A stretch of 64,000 nt of DNA from Microbacterium sp. Leaf288 (GTDB lineage: Bacteria; Actinomycetota; Actinomycetes; Actinomycetales; Microbacteriaceae): contig NZ_LMNI01000001.1 in the NCBI RefSeq assembly GCF_001422925.1, forward strand, positions 366,087-430,086. Direction: 5' to 3'. Under the pieces are notes generated by a model. The model was not told where the DNA came from. It saw nothing but the letters and a program-made list of their open reading frames with translations, and ran no database searches. Position numbers and translations under genes: made by a program. Positions 1-8,864 of the stretch are shown here, piece by piece. The stretch's first letter is position 1. The number at the start of each line of letters is the position of its first letter.

Positions 1-569
1 TAGATCATGGCGATCGCGGCGAGGAAGAGGATCGACGAGACCAGCGACACGACGATGTAGACGACGCCGGTGCGGATGCGCGACTCGGTCGAGCCGAGCG
101 TGATGAGCACGTACGAGGCGACCAGCAGGATCTCGAAGCCGACGTAGAGGTTGAAGAGGTCGCCGGCGATGAACGCGTTGAAGATGCCCGCACCGAGGAT
201 CAGGTACGACGGGTGGAAGATCGAGACCGGCGTGTCGTCGTCGCCGTCGGCGGCTCCCTGACCGACGGAGAACAGGAGGACCGCGAGCAGCACGATGCTC
301 GACACCACCACGAGGAGGGCCGCGAGCCGGTCGACGTAGAGCACGATGCCGAACGGGATCGGCCACCCCCCGACCGACACCGCGATCGGCTGGTCGCCGG
401 TGTCGACGACGTACAGGAGGATCGCCGCGATGACGGTGACGGCGCTCAGGGTGACGACCGACACCACGACCTGGGTCTTGCGGTGCCGGCCTGCGATGAG
501 CGCGATGGCGGCGCCGAGCAGGGGCAGCGTGACGAGCAGCGGGACGAGGGCGGGCGCGATCTGGATCAT
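1..569 (-). CDS. mrpD: Na+/H+ antiporter subunit D (MrpD/MnhD), partial
   Basis: Membrane subunit of the multisubunit Mrp cation/proton antiporter, homologous to the proton-pumping NuoM/NuoN subunits of complex I. Only about 189 N-terminal residues are in the window; the gene runs off the left edge. The visible protein is a series of hydrophobic helices beginning MIQIAPALVPLL, with the conserved stretch FIAGDLFNLYVGFEILLVAS, which matches the MrpD/NuoN pattern around the first key glutamate. Its ATG overlaps the stop of mrpC by four bases (ATGA), so translation is probably coupled in the order A(B)-C-D. Subunits E, F and G are expected beyond the edge. Identification is by family pattern and operon position. 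Confidence 0.9.
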   Translation of the reverse strand, partial: MIQIAPALVPLLVTLPLLGAAIALIAGRHRKTQVVVSVVTLSAVTVIAAILLYVVDTGDQPIAVSVGGWPIPFGIVLYVDRLAALLVVVSSIVLLAVLLFSVGQGAADGDDDTPVSIFHPSYLILGAGIFNAFIAGDLFNLYVGFEILLVASYVLITLGSTESRIRTGVVYIVVSLVSSILFLAAIAMI

Positions 570-1111
570 GCGTCGTCACCCCGATCCTGCGGATCCGGGG
601 AGGGGCGGTCCACCGGGGCGTCATCGCGGAGGCCCGCGAAGTCGCGCGCGCCGAGGATCGTGATCGGCGCGGTGTCGGTCCCGACGAAGTCGGTGGTCGC
701 GTCGTCGTCGGCGTCCTCGATCTCGGTCTCCTCGTCCATCGTCTCCTCGGCCTCGGCGGCGCGCTCGCGCACTTCGAGGTCGGCCTCGTCGTCCGCCACG
801 GTGTCGGCCTGGCCGAGCTGCCACGACCGGTAGATGAGGGCCAGGAGGAACGCCGAGACGGCGAAGGTGATGACGATGGCGGTGAGCGTGAGCGCCTGCG
901 GGAGCGGGTCCGACATCTCGTCGACGGGTGCCGAGCCGAAGAACGGCGCGACGCCCGGGGCTCCCATGACGATGAGCAGCAGCAGGTTCGTCGCGTTGCC
1001 GAGCAGCAGGAACCCGATGAGCACGCGCGTGAGGCTGCGCTCGAGCATGGCGTACACGCCGCAGGCGTAGAGCACCGCCATCACGATGATGAGGACGAGC
1101 GAGGCGTTCAC
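566..1111 (-). CDS. mrpC: Na+/H+ antiporter subunit C (MrpC/MnhC)
   Basis: NuoK-like small membrane subunit of the Mrp antiporter. The first ~110 residues form three transmembrane helices (VNASLVLIIVMAVLYACGVY, then VLIGFLLLGNATNLLLL, then a third near residues 80-105), as usual for MrpC. I chose the GTG at 1111 because it overlaps the mrpA stop (GTGA) and gives the family N-terminus; the frame stays open upstream but that reading is not membrane-like. The protein is 181 residues, longer than the usual 110-125, because of an acidic C-terminal tail of about 70 residues rich in E and D. The function of the tail is unknown. Confidence 0.9.
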   Translation of the reverse strand: MNASLVLIIVMAVLYACGVYAMLERSLTRVLIGFLLLGNATNLLLLIVMGAPGVAPFFGSAPVDEMSDPLPQALTLTAIVITFAVSAFLLALIYRSWQLGQADTVADDEADLEVRERAAEAEETMDEETEIEDADDDATTDFVGTDTAPITILGARDFAGLRDDAPVDRPSPDPQDRGDDA

Positions 1112-4041
1112 GGCACGCTCACCCCCTGCTCGCGCGCTTCCTGCGCCTGGCGGTCGACCTCGGCGCCGAGGCTGCGCAGCACGTCGAGCACGAGCCCGAT
1201 GACCACGAGGTAGACGCCGATGTCGAACAGCGTCGAGGTGACGAACTCCACGTGGCCGAGCATCGGCACGTCCCACTCCCAGAAGTAGCTCGTGAGCGGC
1301 TGGTCGCCGAAGAACACGGGCACGATCGCGCACGCGACGGCGATGGTCATGCCCGTGCCCAGCAGGCGTCCGGCGTCGGTCGGTGCAGCGGCGCCGAGCT
1401 CATAGCGGCCGCCCGCGATGTAGCGCATGACGAGTGCCATGCCCGCGACGAGGCCGCCGGCGAACCCGCCGCCGGGCAGGTTGTGACCCGCGAAGAGCAG
1501 GTACAGCGACACGATGATGATCGTGTGGAAGAGGATCCGCACGATCACCTCCAGCATGATCGAGCGGTTCTCGGGCCGTACGCGCTGGCCGCCGACGAGC
1601 CACGCCATGCGCCCGCTGCCACGCTCGTCGCCGCGCTGGCGGAGGCCGTCGGAAGTCTCGACGAGGGGCCGACGGGCACGCGTGGCTCCGGTGGGCAGCG
1701 ACGAGATCGCCCGCGACAGCGTGTCGGCGCGGTGGGTGACGAAGACGAGGGATGCCACACCCGTCGCCGCGAGGATCAGCACCGACAGCTCGCCCATGGT
1801 GTCCCAGCCGCGCAGGTCGACGAGGGCGACGTTCACCACGTTCTTGCCATGCCCCAGCTCGTAGGCGAGGTCGGGGAACGCGTCCGAGATCGGCTTCTCG
1901 ACGCGGGCACTGGTGGCCACGATCGCGACGAGCGCCATCGTGATGCCGACCGCCGCACCCAGCACCGCGCGCGCGACCGGCCACACCGACGCGTTGTGCT
2001 CGCCCAGCCGCGACGGGATCCGGCGCAGCACGAGTGCGAACGCGACGAGCGTCACCGTCTCGACGAGGATCTGGGTGAGCGCGAGGTCGGGCGCGCCGCT
2101 CGTCGCGAACAGCAGCACCATGCCGAGGCCGGTCACCGACACCAGCACGACGCCCGTGTACCGCTTGCGCGCACGGATCGCGATGAGTCCGGCCGCGATC
2201 ATGATGGGCGCGACGAGCAGCTGCGTGGGTGTCTGGTAGGCGTCGAGCTTCGCCTGCCAGTCGTCGCTCGCGAGCAGCGCGGTCGCTTCAGCCGCGACGA
2301 ACACCACGAAGATCGTTCCGACGTAGACCGGCAGCGAACCGCGCTGCGTGAGGCTCGTCGTGACGACCGACAGGCGCGCGATGACACGCAGCGCGCCGTT
2401 GTAGACCTCGGCTGCGGTGAACGGCAGCAGGCGCTTGGCGGGACGCCAGCCCCGCGTCAGCCAGAACACGAACACGCCGATCGCGATCGTCGCGAGCGAG
2501 ATCCACAGCGCCGGCTCGAGCCCGTGCCAGAGGGCGAGGTGAGCGGGGTGCGCGGGCGCCGGCACACCGGGCGTCGAGACCGGCGCCTGATCGGCGTACG
2601 GCGCGAACGCCTTGTCGAGCCAGGGTGCGGCGGCTCCGGCGATGACGGTGAGCCCCGAGAGCACGATCGGCGCCACGAGGAATCCGATCGGCGGGTCCGG
2701 CCATTCCGTGTCGGGCATGCGGTCGCCGTTCGCCGCGCGCTTCGTCGAGAACGCACCCCAGAGGAAACGGATGCCGTACCCCGCGGTCAGCACGGAGCCG
2801 AGGGCGATTCCGACCAGCGCCACGATCCCCCACACGGCACCGCCGAGAGCTTCGTGCAGCAGCGCCGCGAGGGCGCCCTCCTTGGCCACGAAGCCGATGG
2901 TGGGGATGATGCCGATCATCGACGCGACGGCGATGATCGAGAACGTCGCCATGACCGGCGCTTGACGACCGACGCCCGAGAGCTCGGTCAGGTCACGGGT
3001 GGACAGCTGGCGGTCGATGACGCCCACCACGAGGAACAGCGCCGACTTGAAGAGGGCGTGACTCAAGAGCAGCGCGAGACCTGCCAGCGCAGCATCCCTC
3101 GTCCCGTAGCCGAGCACGACGGTCAGAAGGCCGAGCTGGCTCACGGTGCCGAAGGCGAGCACGCGCTTGAGGTCGGTCTCGCGCAGCGCCTGGAAGCCGC
3201 CGAGCAGCATGGTGAAGACGCCCAGCGCGATCACGATCGGCCGCCACGGCGGGGCGATCGCGAAGACGGGCGCGAAGCGGGCGATGAGGTAGATGCCCGC
3301 CTTCACCATGGCCGCCGCATGCAGGTAGGCGCTCACCGGGGTCGGCGCGGCCATGGCACCGGGGAGCCAGAAGTGGAAGGGGAAGATCGCCGACTTGCTG
3401 AGCGCGCCGACGAGGATCATCACGAGCGCGGCGTCGACGATCGGGCCCGTGGGGGCCTCGGCGAGGATCGTCGAGATGCTCGACGTCCCGGCATCGACCA
3501 CGAGCAGCACGACGCCGATCAGCATGACCAGTCCGCCGAGAGTCGTCACGAGAAGCGCCTGGAGCGCGGCACGACGGCTCGCCGCGCGCTTGTTGTAGTA
3601 CCCGATGAGGAGGTACGACAGGACGCTGGTGACCTCCCAGAACATCACGAGGACGACGAGGTCGTCCGTCAGGACGAGCCCGTACATCGCCCCCGCGAAC
3701 GCGAGCAGCACCGCCGCGAACTGCCCGAGGTTCTCCTTCTTGCCGCGGAAGTACCAGCGGCAGTAGATCATCACGAGCGCGCCGACGCCGGTGACGACCA
3801 GCGTCATGAGCCACGACAGCGTGTCCATCCGCATCGAGAGGTCGATCCCGAGCGGCGGGATCCAGGCGTATGTCTCGAACGGAATGTCACCCGCGAGCAC
3901 CTGCGGGGTGAGCACTGCGGCGTAGACGAAGCCCGTGATGGGGAGGATCGCCGCGATGTAGAACGCGCGTGCGCCGATACGCGCCACGAGCCATGGGAGG
4001 AGGATCGGGACCACCGCGAACGCGCCGAGAACGAGGAGCAT
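1108..4041 (-). CDS. mrpA: Na+/H+ antiporter subunit A fused to subunit B (MrpAB)
   Basis: Largest subunit of the Mrp antiporter, 977 residues. Residues 1-480 are the NuoL-like antiporter core, with the conserved glutamate E136 in VMFWEVTSVLSYLL and the lysine motif LSKSAIFPFHFWLP. A DUF4040-type segment follows near residues 620-720 (SGAPDLALTQILVETVTL). From about residue 815 the sequence becomes an MrpB domain (IMLEVIVRILFHTIIIVSLY, then GHNLPGGGFAGGLVAG), so A and B are one polypeptide, the common actinobacterial arrangement. It is the first visible gene of the leftward operon and overlaps mrpC by four bases. Expected role: Na+ export and pH homeostasis driven by the proton gradient. Confidence 0.93.
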   Translation of the reverse strand: MLLVLGAFAVVPILLPWLVARIGARAFYIAAILPITGFVYAAVLTPQVLAGDIPFETYAWIPPLGIDLSMRMDTLSWLMTLVVTGVGALVMIYCRWYFRGKKENLGQFAAVLLAFAGAMYGLVLTDDLVVLVMFWEVTSVLSYLLIGYYNKRAASRRAALQALLVTTLGGLVMLIGVVLLVVDAGTSSISTILAEAPTGPIVDAALVMILVGALSKSAIFPFHFWLPGAMAAPTPVSAYLHAAAMVKAGIYLIARFAPVFAIAPPWRPIVIALGVFTMLLGGFQALRETDLKRVLAFGTVSQLGLLTVVLGYGTRDAALAGLALLLSHALFKSALFLVVGVIDRQLSTRDLTELSGVGRQAPVMATFSIIAVASMIGIIPTIGFVAKEGALAALLHEALGGAVWGIVALVGIALGSVLTAGYGIRFLWGAFSTKRAANGDRMPDTEWPDPPIGFLVAPIVLSGLTVIAGAAAPWLDKAFAPYADQAPVSTPGVPAPAHPAHLALWHGLEPALWISLATIAIGVFVFWLTRGWRPAKRLLPFTAAEVYNGALRVIARLSVVTTSLTQRGSLPVYVGTIFVVFVAAEATALLASDDWQAKLDAYQTPTQLLVAPIMIAAGLIAIRARKRYTGVVLVSVTGLGMVLLFATSGAPDLALTQILVETVTLVAFALVLRRIPSRLGEHNASVWPVARAVLGAAVGITMALVAIVATSARVEKPISDAFPDLAYELGHGKNVVNVALVDLRGWDTMGELSVLILAATGVASLVFVTHRADTLSRAISSLPTGATRARRPLVETSDGLRQRGDERGSGRMAWLVGGQRVRPENRSIMLEVIVRILFHTIIIVSLYLLFAGHNLPGGGFAGGLVAGMALVMRYIAGGRYELGAAAPTDAGRLLGTGMTIAVACAIVPVFFGDQPLTSYFWEWDVPMLGHVEFVTSTLFDIGVYLVVIGLVLDVLRSLGAEVDRQAQEAREQGVSVP

Positions 4042-4195
4042 TCGGGCCTCCTCGGGGTCGTCGGCAGGCGCAAGTCAGAGGAGGACTGCGCAAAGCCCAG
4101 GCGATCGGGGTGTCAGCAACCATCCTAACGGGCGCGTCGCACCCGATCGCCCGGGCGGCATACATCGCCGTCGGTCGAGGGCGTTCGAGCGGGTC

Positions 4196-5263
4196 TCAGG
4201 CGAGCGCGGGTGCCGGCCCCGTGGTGTTGCCCTCACGGAAGGTGCAGGTGAACCGGATCGACGCCGCGGGGGTGCCCTCCAGCATCGCGGCGACGGCAGC
4301 GCCTGCGGCACGGCCCTTGTCGGTGGCGGGCTGCACGAGGGTGGTCAGCTCGTACGGAGCGAGGCCGTCGACGACGATGCCGTCGAAGCCGGTGACGCTC
4401 ACGTCCTCCGGCACGCGCAGCCCGGTCTCCTCCGCTGCGCGGATCACTCCGGCGGCGAGCAGGTCGCTCTGCGCGATGACGGCGGTCGGCCGGCGGTCGG
4501 GGTCGGCGAAGATCTCGCGGCCGGCCGCGAACCCCTCGTCGATGAAGCTGCCCGCGGCGGCGTAGGCCGTGGCGTCGGGGAACACGTCGAGGGCGCCGGC
4601 GAGCCGCTCGCGGGTGACGTCCACGGTGACCGCGGTGTCGTCGTGCAGCCAGCCCCGCTGCCAGTCCACGCGGGCCGGCAGGGTCACGATGGCGATCTCG
4701 CGGTGCCCGAGCGCGCGCAGGTGGCTCGCGGCCTGGCGCTGGGCCTCGCGATTGTCGAGGCCGATGCGCGGCACGTCGTCGCCGGCATCCCCCTCGATGA
4801 CGACGACCGGGATGCCGCGTGCCTTGACGGTCTCGAGCGACTCGCGCAGCAGGCCGCTGCAGCCGATGAGCACGGCGGCGTCGAGCGGGGCGGTGGTGAG
4901 CGAGGGGCCGCTTCCGGTGGGCTCGTGGTCGCGCAGGAGCAGCAGCCCCGCGCCGAGCGGGGTGACGGCGTCGGCGAGGCCGTCCATCATGAGCGTCTTC
5001 ACGGGGTCGAGGAACGCGGTGCCCAGGTGCTCTTCGAACACCACGCCGACGATGCCCGAGCGGCCGCGGCGCAGCGAGGCGGCGCGGGGATCGGGGCCGG
5101 TGTAGCCGAGGGCGGAGGCCGCGTCGAGCACGCGGCGGCGGGTCGCGTCCGACACGGGCGTCTTGCCGCTGAACACCACGGAGGCGGTCGACGGCGAGAC
5201 GCCTGCCTCGCGGGCGACGTCCGAGATCGTGGCGCGGCGGGTGCCGGTGTCCTGACGGCTCAT
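4196..5263 (-). CDS. LacI family transcriptional regulator
   Basis: Repressor-type regulator of 355 residues. The N-terminus carries the LacI helix-turn-helix and hinge, TISDVAREAGVSPSTASVVF followed by VSDATRRRVLDAASALGY. The rest is a periplasmic-binding-like sugar sensor with the usual LacI landmarks (GIVGVVFEEH near the start, then VVVIEGD, IGLDNREAQRQAASHL, and SVTGFDGIV near the end). The start at 5263 was chosen because MSRQDTGTRRATISDV gives the normal short leader before the HTH; the frame is open much further upstream but overlaps the divergent transporter. The shared 98 bp spacer contains two identical palindromes that are likely its operators. The ligand cannot be read from sequence. 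Confidence 0.92.
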   Translation of the reverse strand: MSRQDTGTRRATISDVAREAGVSPSTASVVFSGKTPVSDATRRRVLDAASALGYTGPDPRAASLRRGRSGIVGVVFEEHLGTAFLDPVKTLMMDGLADAVTPLGAGLLLLRDHEPTGSGPSLTTAPLDAAVLIGCSGLLRESLETVKARGIPVVVIEGDAGDDVPRIGLDNREAQRQAASHLRALGHREIAIVTLPARVDWQRGWLHDDTAVTVDVTRERLAGALDVFPDATAYAAAGSFIDEGFAAGREIFADPDRRPTAVIAQSDLLAAGVIRAAEETGLRVPEDVSVTGFDGIVVDGLAPYELTTLVQPATDKGRAAGAAVAAMLEGTPAASIRFTCTFREGNTTGPAPALA

Positions 5264-5298
5264 GCTGTCACGATGGTATCCCGTCACGGATACGTGAT

Positions 5299-5313
5299 GT
5301 CGAATCGATTCGG
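5299..5313. promoter_or_regulatory. Putative LacI-family operator 1
   Basis: A 12-bp perfect palindrome CGAATCGATTCG sits at 5301-5312 inside an exact 15-bp repeat (GTCGAATCGATTCGG) that recurs at 5334-5348. The central CG and AT-rich arms are typical of LacI-family half sites. It lies between the divergent lacI-type gene and the MFS gene, 36 bp upstream of the regulator start, so repression of both genes is inferred. Confidence 0.7.
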
Positions 5314-5333
5314 CCAGGCCCCGTTCAGCCCCG

Positions 5334-5348
5334 GTCGAATCGATTCGG
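5334..5348. promoter_or_regulatory. Putative LacI-family operator 2
   Basis: Second identical copy of the 15-bp element, with the palindrome at 5336-5347. Centres of the two copies are 35 bp apart, near an integral number of helical turns, suggesting cooperative binding. It ends seven bases before the first possible start of the MFS gene, so a bound repressor would cover its promoter or start site. Confidence 0.7.
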
Positions 5349-5354
5349 TAACAT

Positions 5355-6590
5355 GTGCGGATGGATACCGCGCTCACCCGTCGGCAGCTGGTCGCCTGGC
5401 GCACCGCGATCTTCACGATCTTCCTCATCATGGGAGTCGGCTTCGCGTCGTGGGCGTCGCGACTGCCGGCGGTGAAGAACGACCTGGGCATCAACGACCT
5501 CCAGGTCGGTGTCCTGCTGTTCGTCTCGGGCGTCACGTCGATCGTGGGCCTCTCGCTGGCCAACGTGATCGTGGCGCGCTGGGGGGCGCGGCGCGGGATG
5601 TTCGCGACGATCATCACGTTCGCGCTCGGCGTCGTGGTGGCAGGCGTCGGCGTGGAGTTCGTGCAGTCGTACGTCGTCGCCGCCATCGGTCTCGGGCTCA
5701 TGGGCCTCGGAATGAGCGCCACCGACGTCATGATGAACGTCGAGGCGGCCGCGGTGGAGCAGGCATTCGAGCGCACGCTCATGCCGCTGTTCCACGCCTT
5801 CTTCAGCCTCGGCACCGTCGCGGGTGCCGGGCTCGGCGTGGCGATGGCCGCCCTGGGGATCGGCGTGGGCTGGCACCTCGGCGCCGCCGGACTTCTCGTC
5901 GCCGTTGCGGGACTGCTGTCGCTCGGCGCCGTCCCCGTGCGCGAGAGCACGCACGACGACCCCGCGACGAGCGTCACGCGCCGCGAGCGCTTCGCCGAGA
6001 TCGCGGCGGTCTGGCGCGACCCGCGAACCTACGCGATCGGCGCGATCATGCTCGGCATGGCGTTCGCCGAGGGCAGCGCCAACGACTGGCTCACGATCGC
6101 GATGGTCGACGGCCACGACCAGACCGAGGCGGTCGGCGCGATCGCGCTGACGGTGTTCTCGGTCGCGATGACGACGTTCCGCATCCTCGGCGGCCCGCTC
6201 GTCGACCGGATCGGCCGCGTGTGGTCGCTGCGCATCCTGTCGATCGCGGCGGGCGTGGGCCTGGTCATGTTCATCCTCGCGCCGAACCTGCCGATCGCCT
6301 TCGTCGGCATCGCGCTGTGGGGCGCGGGCGCATCGCTCGGCTTCCCCCTCGGCATGTCCGCGGCGGCGGACGACCCGAAGAAGGCGGCGGCATCGGTCTC
6401 GGCCGCCGCGACCATCGGGTACCTGGCGTTCCTGTGCGGCCCGCCGATCCTCGGCTGGATCAGCCACGAGATCGGCATCCTGCCCACCCTGTGGATCATC
6501 GTCGCCCTCATCGCGATGTCGGGGCTCGCCTCCGGCGCCGCGAAGCCGATCGCCGGCTCGAAGGTCGGCGCAGGCCACGCCCACCACTGA
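5355..6590 (+). CDS. MFS transporter (FucP/YbjJ-like)
   Basis: Major facilitator superfamily permease of about 410 residues with a dozen predicted membrane helices. After a short basic leader (ALTRRQLVAWR) the first helix begins AIFTIFLIMGVGFASWASRL. Motifs include LANVIVARWGARRGMF in the first intracellular loop and GGPLVDRIGRVWSLRI in the second half, the MFS motif-A positions. The WASRLPAVKNDLGIND segment is characteristic of the YbjJ/FucP-like branch. Start is GTG 5355 or the in-frame ATG 5361; no good ribosome site precedes either, so the message may be nearly leaderless. It is divergent from the LacI regulator and probably under its control. A sugar or related substrate is likely but not provable here. 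Confidence 0.88.
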   Translation: MRMDTALTRRQLVAWRTAIFTIFLIMGVGFASWASRLPAVKNDLGINDLQVGVLLFVSGVTSIVGLSLANVIVARWGARRGMFATIITFALGVVVAGVGVEFVQSYVVAAIGLGLMGLGMSATDVMMNVEAAAVEQAFERTLMPLFHAFFSLGTVAGAGLGVAMAALGIGVGWHLGAAGLLVAVAGLLSLGAVPVRESTHDDPATSVTRRERFAEIAAVWRDPRTYAIGAIMLGMAFAEGSANDWLTIAMVDGHDQTEAVGAIALTVFSVAMTTFRILGGPLVDRIGRVWSLRILSIAAGVGLVMFILAPNLPIAFVGIALWGAGASLGFPLGMSAAADDPKKAAASVSAAATIGYLAFLCGPPILGWISHEIGILPTLWIIVALIAMSGLASGAAKPIAGSKVGAGHAHH

Positions 6591-6625
6591 GGCGGCGCCG
6601 ACGCCGGGAGCCGGGTCGGCTCAGA

Positions 6626-7930
6626 TCAGAGCCGGTCGGCCACGGTCGCGGCGACGGTGAGCCACGCGTCGCGGGTCTCGGGCGACAGCGCGTCGAAGTC
6701 GATCGGGCCGCCGTCGACGAGCGACGGATCGAACGGAGCGTTCACGACCGCCGACGTCACCTGCTCGAAGTGCTGCGACAGGCGGGACTCGAGCTTGCGG
6801 TCGGGGCGGGAGGACGGGGCCGTGAGCACGGTGACCGCCTCGTCGATCTTCCTGCCGAAGCCCTTCTCGCGCAGGCCGTCCAGCAGCCACGCGGCGCTGG
6901 CCGCGGTGTCTTCGCGCACGGTCGACACGATCACGAGCTGGTCCGCGGCGGCGACGGCCGCGACCCAGTTCGAGGCACGCATGTTGTTGCCGGTGTCGAC
7001 GATCATCAGGCGGTAGTAGCGGCGCAGGAGGGCGTGGAGCCGGTCGAACGCCGCCGCGTCGATCGTCGAGGATGCCGCGGCATCCTCGTCCGAGGCGAGC
7101 ACGTCGAAGCGGGCGTCGACCTGCGTGCGGACGTAGTGGTCGAGCGCCGCGAGGCTGGACCCGCGGAAGTTCGAGGCCTCGTCGAGGTCCTCGAGCAGGT
7201 CGACGGCGGTGCGGTGGTGCGGCGCGTGCTGCGCGCGCCAGCCGAGCGTGCCGCGGGTCTCGTTGTTGTCCCACGCGAGCGTCGCTCCGCCACGCAGCGT
7301 GCCGAAGGTGGCGGCCAGCAGCAGGGTGCTCGTCGTCTTGTGTGCGCCGCCCTTGGGGTTGAGCACGACGATCGTGCGGGGGGCGTCGAGTCGGCGCTGC
7401 ACCCGCTTCTCGCGGTCGAGGCGCGAACGCTCGACACGGCCCGGCGCCGGCGAGATCAGGCCGCCGGTCGCGCGCCGCACGGCGCCCTGCCAGCCCGTGG
7501 TCGCCCGGGGGCGGCCTCCGCCGCCGCGCGAGTCGAGCAGATCCTGCACGGTCGGCCGCGCGATGTCCTCCGCGACCGGCGCGAGCGTCGGCACGGCGGG
7601 AACCGGCGTGGGGGCCGTGACCGGAAGGGCCGACACCGGGGCGGGAGCGGGCACCGGCGCCGGCGCCGGCTCCACGGCCGCTTCCTCGAGCGCCTCGTCG
7701 TACGTGCCGTCCGGGTGGACCACCAGCGGCCAGCGCGACGAGCCCTCGACGAGGGTCGCGTGCGCCGGTTCGCCGGCGGATGCGGCGAGCTGACGGATCT
7801 CCTCGACCACGCGGTCGCGCAGCGCAAGGCTGTCGGGGGCGACGACCTCTGCCACGTCGCTGCCGACGTGGAGCTCGGCGACGGTGCTGGACAGGATGTG
7901 GACGGTCGCGTCGGGCAGACGTGAGTTCAT
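6626..7930 (-). CDS. MinD/ParA-like P-loop ATPase
   Basis: Protein of 434 residues with a C-terminal P-loop domain of the MinD/ParA/Mrp type. The deviant Walker A motif is PKGGAHKTTS, at about residue 210, preceded by TIVVLN; a Walker B-like strand YRLMIVDTGNNM follows. The N-terminal ~75 residues form a small alpha/beta region and are joined to the ATPase by a proline/alanine-rich linker (PAPAPVPAPAPVSALPV). The start at 7930 is supported by a ribosome site GGAGAAG five bases upstream. Related actinobacterial proteins are found with type VII secretion or in isolation; no secretion genes are visible here. It is divergent from nucS. Role in partitioning, positioning or secretion is not decidable from sequence. 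Confidence 0.75.
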   Translation of the reverse strand: MNSRLPDATVHILSSTVAELHVGSDVAEVVAPDSLALRDRVVEEIRQLAASAGEPAHATLVEGSSRWPLVVHPDGTYDEALEEAAVEPAPAPVPAPAPVSALPVTAPTPVPAVPTLAPVAEDIARPTVQDLLDSRGGGGRPRATTGWQGAVRRATGGLISPAPGRVERSRLDREKRVQRRLDAPRTIVVLNPKGGAHKTTSTLLLAATFGTLRGGATLAWDNNETRGTLGWRAQHAPHHRTAVDLLEDLDEASNFRGSSLAALDHYVRTQVDARFDVLASDEDAAASSTIDAAAFDRLHALLRRYYRLMIVDTGNNMRASNWVAAVAAADQLVIVSTVREDTAASAAWLLDGLREKGFGRKIDEAVTVLTAPSSRPDRKLESRLSQHFEQVTSAVVNAPFDPSLVDGGPIDFDALSPETRDAWLTVAATVADRL

Positions 7931-8064
7931 CGGTTCTTCTCCGGACGAAAGGGGTGGCGTGGGGGGCCGGGGTCTCAGGGCCGCGCGGCGAGGCGCAGGC
8001 AACGAGGGCAAAGGCTATCCGACGAGCCTGCGGGCAAGCTGACGCAGGCGGCTAGGCTCGTCGG

Positions 8065-8760
8065 GTGCGTCTTGTCATCGCCCGCTGCTCCGTCGACTAC
8101 ACCGGGCGGCTCAACGCCCACCTTCCCCTCGCCACGCGCCTGCTGGTGCACAAGGGCGACGGGTCGCTGCTGGTGCACTCCGACGGCGGCTCGTACAAGC
8201 CGCTCAACTGGATGAGCCCGCCGTGCCGGCTCGACGTCGAGGTGCCCGATGAGGAGTCGGCGTCCGCCGGCGTGCTCGAGCACTGGCGCGTGACGCACGC
8301 GAAGACCGGCGACGCGCTGCTCGTGCGCATCTACGAAGTGATCCACGACTCGTCGCACGAGCTCGGCATCGACCCGGGCCTGCAGAAGGACGGCGTCGAG
8401 GCCGACCTGCAGCGCCTCCTCGCCGAGCAGGTCGACGTCATCGGCGAGAACCTGACGCTGGTTCGCCGCGAGTTCCCGACCGCGATCGGCCCGGTCGACC
8501 TCCTGCTGCGCGACCCCGAAGGCGGCACGATCGCCGTCGAGGTCAAGCGCCGCGGCGACATCGACGGCGTCGAGCAGCTCACGCGCTACCTCGAACTGCT
8601 CGGCCGCGACCCGCACCTCGCCCCGGTCACCGGCGTCTTCGCCGCCCAGGAGATCAAACCCCAGGCCAAGGTGCTGGCCGCGGACCGCGGCATCCGTTGC
8701 GTCACCCTCGACTACGAGGGCATGAAGGGCATCGAGTCGGGCGCCCCGCGCCTGTTCTGA
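8065..8760 (+). CDS. nucS: Mismatch-specific endonuclease NucS (EndoMS)
   Basis: Actinobacterial NucS, the nuclease of non-canonical mismatch repair that replaces MutS/MutL and cuts both strands at mispaired bases, working with the sliding clamp DnaN. It is 231 residues, the family's usual length, beginning [16 protein letters not shown], with an N-terminal DNA-binding half and a C-terminal RecB-like nuclease. Catalytic residues are visible as D145 in GPVDLLLRD and E159/K161 in IAVEVKRRG. The start is GTG 8065. DnaN and other replication genes are in this same window but 32 kb away, so the link is functional, not an operon. Confidence 0.95.
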   Translation: MRLVIARCSVDYTGRLNAHLPLATRLLVHKGDGSLLVHSDGGSYKPLNWMSPPCRLDVEVPDEESASAGVLEHWRVTHAKTGDALLVRIYEVIHDSSHELGIDPGLQKDGVEADLQRLLAEQVDVIGENLTLVRREFPTAIGPVDLLLRDPEGGTIAVEVKRRGDIDGVEQLTRYLELLGRDPHLAPVTGVFAAQEIKPQAKVLAADRGIRCVTLDYEGMKGIESGAPRLF

Positions 8761-8821
8761 ACCCTCCGCGCGGCCTCCCTGTTTGCGGCGGGGTCTTGTG
8801 TCGTGTCGTGGGGACGGTACA

Positions 8822-8840
8822 TACTGTCGCGAGGACAGTA
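8822..8840. promoter_or_regulatory. Inverted repeat, putative operator upstream of the GH106-like gene
   Basis: TACTGTC-GCGAG-GACAGTA is a perfect 7-bp inverted repeat with a 5-bp spacer, starting 43 bp before the glycosidase start. A related half site, GGACGGTAC (8812-8820), resembles GGACAGTAC (8833-8841). The size and symmetry suit a MarR- or TetR-type dimer, and a MarR gene is immediately downstream of the glycosidase; that link is inferred. Confidence 0.55.
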
Positions 8841-8864
8841 CTTACCCGAACGGATGCTGCAGCA

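Noticed and set aside
1252..4128. A 958-codon open frame opposite mrpA
   Set aside because: Antisense shadow of a high-GC gene: composition is almost all Arg, Asp, His and Glu, with no domain, while the minus strand encodes a clear MrpAB.
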